64,000 bases of DNA, taken from assembly GCF_029338235.1 (NCBI RefSeq), contig NZ_CP119785.1, positions 186,001 to 250,000 of the forward strand, in the 5' to 3' direction. Below the pieces are notes generated by a model. It was not told where the DNA came from, did no database searches, and worked only from the letters and a program-made list of their open reading frames with translations. The position numbers were made by a program, and so were the translations under genes. This document shows positions 60,665-64,000 of this stretch, piece after piece (the stretch's first letter is position 1; every line of letters begins with the position of its first letter). Origin of the DNA: Haloarcula rara (GTDB taxonomy: Archaea; Halobacteriota; Halobacteria; Halobacteriales; Haloarculaceae).

Positions 60665-61057
60665 ATGGACGACCTGCTGGAGGCGGCCCGCGACGCCGCC
60701 GAGGCGGCCTACGCGCCCTACTCCGAGTACCGCGTCGGCGCCGCCATCGAGACTGCCGACGGAACCGTCTACACGGGCTGTAACGTCGAGAACGCGAACT
60801 ACTCGAACAGTCTCCACGCCGAGGAAGTCGCCGTCGGGACCGCGATACGCGAGGGCCACCAGTCTTTCGCCCGGCTGGCGGTCAGCTCGGCGAAACGGGA
60901 CGGTGTCACGCCCTGTGGGATGTGTCGCCAGACGCTCGCGGAGTTCTGCGGCGAGGAATTCCCCATCGTCACCGAGAGTGAGGCCGGCGGCGAACCGACC
61001 GAATACACGCTGGGGGAACTGTTACCGACGACGATCACCCGGGAGCATCTGGAATGA
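60665..61057 (+). CDS. cdd: Cytidine deaminase
   Basis: This 130-residue protein from ATG 60665 has AAYAPYSEYRVGAAIETADG, then GCNVENANYSNSLHAEEVAV, and VTPCGMCRQTLAEF, in which the HAE motif and the PCxxC pair bind zinc. Size matches the tetrameric class. It deaminates cytidine and deoxycytidine to uridine forms for salvage. ATGA overlap with the next gene (uridine phosphorylase) makes a coherent pyrimidine-salvage pair. Confidence 0.93.
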   Translation: MDDLLEAARDAAEAAYAPYSEYRVGAAIETADGTVYTGCNVENANYSNSLHAEEVAVGTAIREGHQSFARLAVSSAKRDGVTPCGMCRQTLAEFCGEEFPIVTESEAGGEPTEYTLGELLPTTITREHLE

Positions 61058-61878
61058 CGGGCGACAGCGAGGACCCCCACGACGAGGTGCAGTACCATCT
61101 CGAAGTCGGCCCTGGCGACGTGGCCCCCAGCGTCTTGCTACCGGGCGACCCCGAGCGCGTCGAGGCCATCGTCGACGACTGGGAGACTCACGAGATTCGC
61201 GCCAGCCACCGCGAGTACCGCACCGCGACCGGGACCCACGAGGGGACGCCCATCTCGGTCACCTCGACGGGCATCGGCTCCCCCTCTGCCGCTATCGCCG
61301 TCGAGGAGCTGGCCCGCGTCGGCGTCGACACCCTCCTCCGGGTGGGTTCCTGTGGCGCCATCGTTCCCGAGGCGAGCATCGGCGACCTCGTCATCACGAC
61401 CGGCGCAGTGCGACAGGAGGGCACCAGCACGGAGTACGTCCGCGAGGACTACCCGGCGTCGGCCGACCCCCGGGTCGTCTCGGCGCTCGTCGCCGCCGCC
61501 GAGGAGCTGGACTACGACTACCACCTCGGGATTACGTGCTCGACCGACAGCTTCTACGCCGGCCAGTCACGCCCCGGCTTCGAGGGGTTCGAAGCCCGCG
61601 ACAGCGAGGCGAACATCGAAGAACTACGGGAGGCCGGTGTGCTCAACTTCGAGATGGAAGCCGCCAGCATCCTCACGCTCGCGAGCATCTACGGGCTGCG
61701 AGCCGGCGCGGTCTGTACCGTCTACGCCAACCGCGAAACGGGCGAGTTCCGGACCGAAGGTGAATCACGGGCCGCGAAGTGTGCCAACCACGCTGTCACC
61801 TATCTGGAGCGGATGGACGAGGCCGTCGAAGCGTCGGATTCGGACCACTGGCACGCCGGGCTCTCTATCGAGCGGTAG
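61054..61878 (+). CDS. udp: Uridine phosphorylase
   Basis: This 274-residue NP-I family protein has VLLPGDPERVEAIVDDW, VTSTGIGSPSAAIAVEELAR, LLRVGSCGAIVPEASIGDLV, STDSFYAGQSRPGFEGFEAR (the nucleoside-base motif FYxGQxR typical of uridine phosphorylase) and VLNFEMEAASILTLASIYGL. It phosphorolyses uridine to uracil and ribose-1-phosphate. Start overlaps the cdd stop (ATGA). Fits with cdd as pyrimidine salvage. Confidence 0.9.
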   Translation: MTGDSEDPHDEVQYHLEVGPGDVAPSVLLPGDPERVEAIVDDWETHEIRASHREYRTATGTHEGTPISVTSTGIGSPSAAIAVEELARVGVDTLLRVGSCGAIVPEASIGDLVITTGAVRQEGTSTEYVREDYPASADPRVVSALVAAAEELDYDYHLGITCSTDSFYAGQSRPGFEGFEARDSEANIEELREAGVLNFEMEAASILTLASIYGLRAGAVCTVYANRETGEFRTEGESRAAKCANHAVTYLERMDEAVEASDSDHWHAGLSIER

Positions 61879-61932
61879 ATGTCACGTCTCGAACCGCACA
61901 AAACATATCTGTCGATGATATGTACGTCTCCC

Positions 61933-62121
61933 ATGCCCCGCGATACGTTCATCTCGTGGAAGACGCTCGCCCTCTTCGTCCTCTTCCCGCCGCTCGCAAT
62001 CGTCGCTATCGTCTTTTTCCCGGTGACTCTCGGGGTCATTTTCTGGTTGTACTATCGGGGCAGGAACGAAGCGAAACAGGAAGCGTACGAGCAATCGGAC
62101 GGTCAGCCGGCAGATGGGTAG
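61933..62121 (+). CDS. Small two-helix membrane protein
   Basis: From ATG 61933 it has 62 residues: a hydrophobic core ISWKTLALFVLFPPLAIVAI, then VVFFPVTLGVIFWLYYRGRN-like stretch and a charged tail. A longer start at ATG 61879, immediately after the udp stop, is possible, but the first 18 residues look untypical. Function unknown. Confidence 0.55.
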   Translation: MPRDTFISWKTLALFVLFPPLAIVAIVFFPVTLGVIFWLYYRGRNEAKQEAYEQSDGQPADG

Positions 62122-62149
62122 CTGATTACTCGGGGCCAGTCAACCTGCT

Positions 62150-62192
62150 GGCCGGGAGCGCCCTCTGTGGCGCAACCCGGGGAAGGGCAGGC
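62150..62192. repeat. Hairpin module related to 30712-30754
   Basis: The 43-bp block ggccgggag, cgcc-CTCTGT-ggcg, caacccggggaagggcaggc matches the block at 30712-30754 position by position. The loop CTCTGT and the flanks are kept. Stem bases changed in pairs: tgcg/cgca there, cgcc/ggcg here. Confidence 0.65.
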
Positions 62193-62201
62193 TGACGAAC
62201 G

Positions 62202-62353
62202 GAGCATACCGCTCGCGGTCAGTGAGCGGTTTCACTTCACGCGACCGAGCGAAGCGAGGGAGCGTGAAGGGAGTTTTTAGCGTAGATTTTTACAAGGAGT
62301 GGTGCCCGCAGCGCCGAAGGCGCGAGGACACCCGACGCAGTAAAAAGGTACTA
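62202..62353 (-). repeat. Three-hairpin modular intergenic element, copy B (inverted)
   Basis: On the minus strand it starts in the stop codon of the oxidoreductase gene with tagtacctttttactgc. Hairpin 1 is GGTGTCC ... GGGCACC with inner GCGCC-TTCG-GGCGC. The linker ...aaaaatctacgctaaaaa follows, then hairpin 2 (a cttcacgc / gcgtgaag stem), then the linker gtgaaaccgctc and gagcggtatgctc. Linkers match copy A, while hairpin stems differ but stay paired. Confidence 0.75.
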
Positions 62354-63514
62354 CATGTCCGGCCACGCCTTCACGGCGCGACCGACACCGGTGACGTCCT
62401 TTATCCAGCGGGCGGCGATGCCTTTCTTGAGGACCTTCGCCGGGAGCCCGCCGAAGGTGTCGATGGGCATCCCCATCACGTCGTGGGCGACAGCTTTCTC
62501 ACCGACGGAGATGACCGTCCCCTTGTCCTTGTGGGTCCAGGTCTTCAGGGGCTGGTCCCGAACGGCGCGGGCGAGGTTCTCGCCGGCGACCTCGGCGGCC
62601 TGCCAGGCGGCCTGGGCGGTGGGTGGGGCCGGGTTCTCGCCGGGCTGGTCGATGAGTGCACAGTCGCCGATGGCGAAGACGCGCTCGTCCGTGGTCTGAA
62701 AGTCGCCCTCGGAGTGAATGCGGTGGTTGCGCTCGTCTTTCTCGAGGTCGACGTCACGCACGCAGTCGCGGCCGGTGATACCGCCGGTCCAGATGAGGAC
62801 GTCGTAGTCGAGTTCGTCCTCGTCGCCGATGTAGACGGTCTCCTCGTCGACTTCGCCGATGAACTCGCCGGTCTCGATGTTGACGTCGCGCTCTTCGAGG
62901 CGCTTCCGGAGCGCGCCCTGAAGTTCGGGGTCGTTCCCCGGGAAAATCTCGTCCAGCCCCTCGACGAGGTGGATGTCGATGGGCGCGCGGTGGTCGTCGC
63001 GGAACTCGGCTATCTCGCCACAGGTCTGGATGCCTGACAGTCCGGCGCCGCCGACGACGACCTGCGCGGGGTCGCTCTGGGAGGCCTCGCGGGCGGCCTC
63101 CTGAACGGCGTCGTGGATGCCCAGCGCGTCGTCGAGACTCTTGAGCGTGTGGGCGTACTCCGCGAGGCCGTCGATGCCGAAGAAGGCGGTCTTCGAGCCC
63201 AGGCCGACGAGCAGGTAGTCGTACTCGACGCCGTCGCGACTGTCGAGTTCGACGACGCGGTCGTCGGTGTCGATGCCGGTGACGGTGTCCTGGATGAACT
63301 CGGTCGTCGGCTGTTTGATCTCGTGGACGGGAATCGAAATCTTGTCCTGGATAGAGGGGTCCCGGATACAGCGGTGGGACTCGTGAAGGACGAGGTGATA
63401 ATCCACGTCGGCGATCCAGGTGACGTCGGCGTCACCGTTCAGTTCGTCTTCGAGGCTCTTGATGGCGCCTGCACCGGCATACCCAGCGCCGAGTACGACG
63501 ACCTTGTCGGTCAT
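62351..63514 (-). CDS. Type II NADH dehydrogenase-like FAD/NAD oxidoreductase
   Basis: This 387-residue protein has FAD-binding VVVLGAGYAGAGAIKSLEDE (GxGxxG) and the second dinucleotide motif AQVVVGGAGLSGIQTCGEIA. VFAIGDCALIDQPGENPAPP is the GD motif that contacts FAD. The C-terminal region has KVLKKGIAARWIKDVTGVGR, an amphipathic segment compatible with membrane docking as in NDH-2. It would oxidise NADH and pass electrons to menaquinone; sulfide:quinone reductase relatives lack the extra motif set, but the exact acceptor is not proven. Confidence 0.83.
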   Translation of the reverse strand: MTDKVVVLGAGYAGAGAIKSLEDELNGDADVTWIADVDYHLVLHESHRCIRDPSIQDKISIPVHEIKQPTTEFIQDTVTGIDTDDRVVELDSRDGVEYDYLLVGLGSKTAFFGIDGLAEYAHTLKSLDDALGIHDAVQEAAREASQSDPAQVVVGGAGLSGIQTCGEIAEFRDDHRAPIDIHLVEGLDEIFPGNDPELQGALRKRLEERDVNIETGEFIGEVDEETVYIGDEDELDYDVLIWTGGITGRDCVRDVDLEKDERNHRIHSEGDFQTTDERVFAIGDCALIDQPGENPAPPTAQAAWQAAEVAGENLARAVRDQPLKTWTHKDKGTVISVGEKAVAHDVMGMPIDTFGGLPAKVLKKGIAARWIKDVTGVGRAVKAWPDM

Positions 63515-63619
63515 ACCGGAGAGTCCGGACGGGGATGATACAAAGGCTACGGATTCGCCGTTAGAGCGGTGAAAAATCGTGGGAGATGGACGACAGTGAA
63601 TCGACCTCGGGAGCAGAGA

Positions 63620-64000
63620 CTAGTGTTCGGGCTCGCCGGCCGGGGCTCGCATATCGTCTATCTTGAGAATGAGCTTGTTGCTCGTGTCGTCTTTGCCCTG
63701 CAACGTGCCGATAATCTGGAGTTTCGAGAGCGGGGTCGGCCCGACAGTGACGTCGTCGCCCTCGTGAAAGCCCGTGATGGAGCCCTGGAGCTGAATCTCG
63801 GCGCGGCACTGCTCGGGGTGGTGGACGCTGGTCAGGTCGATCTCCTCGACGTTAGCGTGTTCGACCAGTTCGCCGTTGTGGCGCAACGGGACCTCGGCGG
63901 CATGGTCCATCTCCTGAATCTGGAGCGTGTCGTAGGCGGTCGCGGTCGGCTTGTAGCCGCCCTTCGGGCCGGGAACGCCCTCGACCAGCTGGAGCGCTTT
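63620..64000 (-). CDS. Haloarchaeal winged-helix regulator, C-terminal part (5-prime part lies outside the window)
   Basis: The frame runs off the right edge. It enters with LQLVEGVPGPKGGYKPTATA, which looks like the wing of a winged helix (GPKGGYxPT). A beta-rich domain follows: HANVEEIDLTSVHHPEQCRA, IQLQGSITGFHEGDDVTVGP and LIIGTLQGKDDTSN-like strands. The last residues are DDMRAPAGEPEH. Probably a halophile-specific transcription regulator with a small barrel effector domain. The N-terminal HTH is not visible here. Stop TAG at 63620. Confidence 0.65.
   Translation of the reverse strand, partial: KALQLVEGVPGPKGGYKPTATAYDTLQIQEMDHAAEVPLRHNGELVEHANVEEIDLTSVHHPEQCRAEIQLQGSITGFHEGDDVTVGPTPLSKLQIIGTLQGKDDTSNKLILKIDDMRAPAGEPEH

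Noticed and set aside
1..64000. tRNA or rRNA genes
   Set aside because: I looked for acceptor/T-arm patterns (GGTTCGAATCC-like) and rRNA signatures in the gaps and saw none; a tRNAscan run would settle it.

Overview
The window is high-GC haloarchaeal (class Halobacteria) chromosomal DNA. Proteins are very acidic, start codons are often preceded at about 25-35 nt by TATA-like boxes with few Shine-Dalgarno sites, and many families are halophile-specific (DUF7344-type winged helices, HalOD1, DUF5789, HEWD, DUF555, AglJ and AglB). A Haloarcula-like relative is my guess from the style of the intergenic elements, not something I can prove. I see no rRNA or tRNA gene, no intact transposase and no CRISPR array.

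Layout. (1) 1-14.4 kb is a surface polysaccharide or sugar-modification cluster: a DUF354 glycosyltransferase-like protein, a hexapeptide acyltransferase, a NodB deacetylase, a sugar-1-phosphate nucleotidyltransferase, two exported right-handed beta-helix proteins, an alkaline-phosphatase-superfamily phosphodiesterase, a GT2, a Gfo/Idh dehydrogenase, a DUF1616 membrane protein and a FemAB/GNAT-like transferase. A BKACE-family enzyme sits inside it. (2) 14.4-31 kb is mixed: small haloarchaeal regulators (two DUF7344-like, one HTH protein, one HalOD1), a divergent HisG-like protein beside a coiled-coil protein, an UlaG-like MBL hydrolase, YlbF, Dph2, a PAS-GAF histidine kinase, a METTL5-like methyltransferase, a rhomboid protease, and DoxX with an HxlR regulator. 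(3) 29.4-51.6 kb is an N-glycosylation (agl) locus bounded by AglJ (dolichyl-phosphate GT2) and AglB (oligosaccharyltransferase). Between them lie a TrmB-type regulator, an AglG/E-like GT2, a GT39-like polytopic protein, three GT4s, an AglR/Wzx-type flippase, a methyltransferase, four intact sulfatase-like (AlkP-superfamily) proteins and two decayed ones. Seven of these genes form a tight minus-strand operon (48414 to 40681), divergent from aglB. (4) 51.7-64 kb is mostly core: HEWD, PadR, TraB, an M50-like peptidase, PurM, an XRE-CBS regulator, DUF555, the proteasome beta subunit, a phosphohexomutase, cytidine deaminase, uridine phosphorylase, an NDH-2-like oxidoreductase and the end of a winged-helix regulator.

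Most notable signals. Two inverted copies of a three-hairpin element, at 58897-59040 and 62202-62353, each start at the stop codon of a gene; their linkers are conserved while their stems covary. A related hairpin module occurs at both 30.7 kb and 62.2 kb, again with compensatory changes. The agl locus has an AlkP-superfamily expansion and clear decay at 33-39 kb: a nonsense-split gene, a 5-prime remnant and a homopolymer frameshift. Several operator-like palindromes sit at regulator promoters, including a match to the published TrmB motif upstream of the TrmB-family gene.
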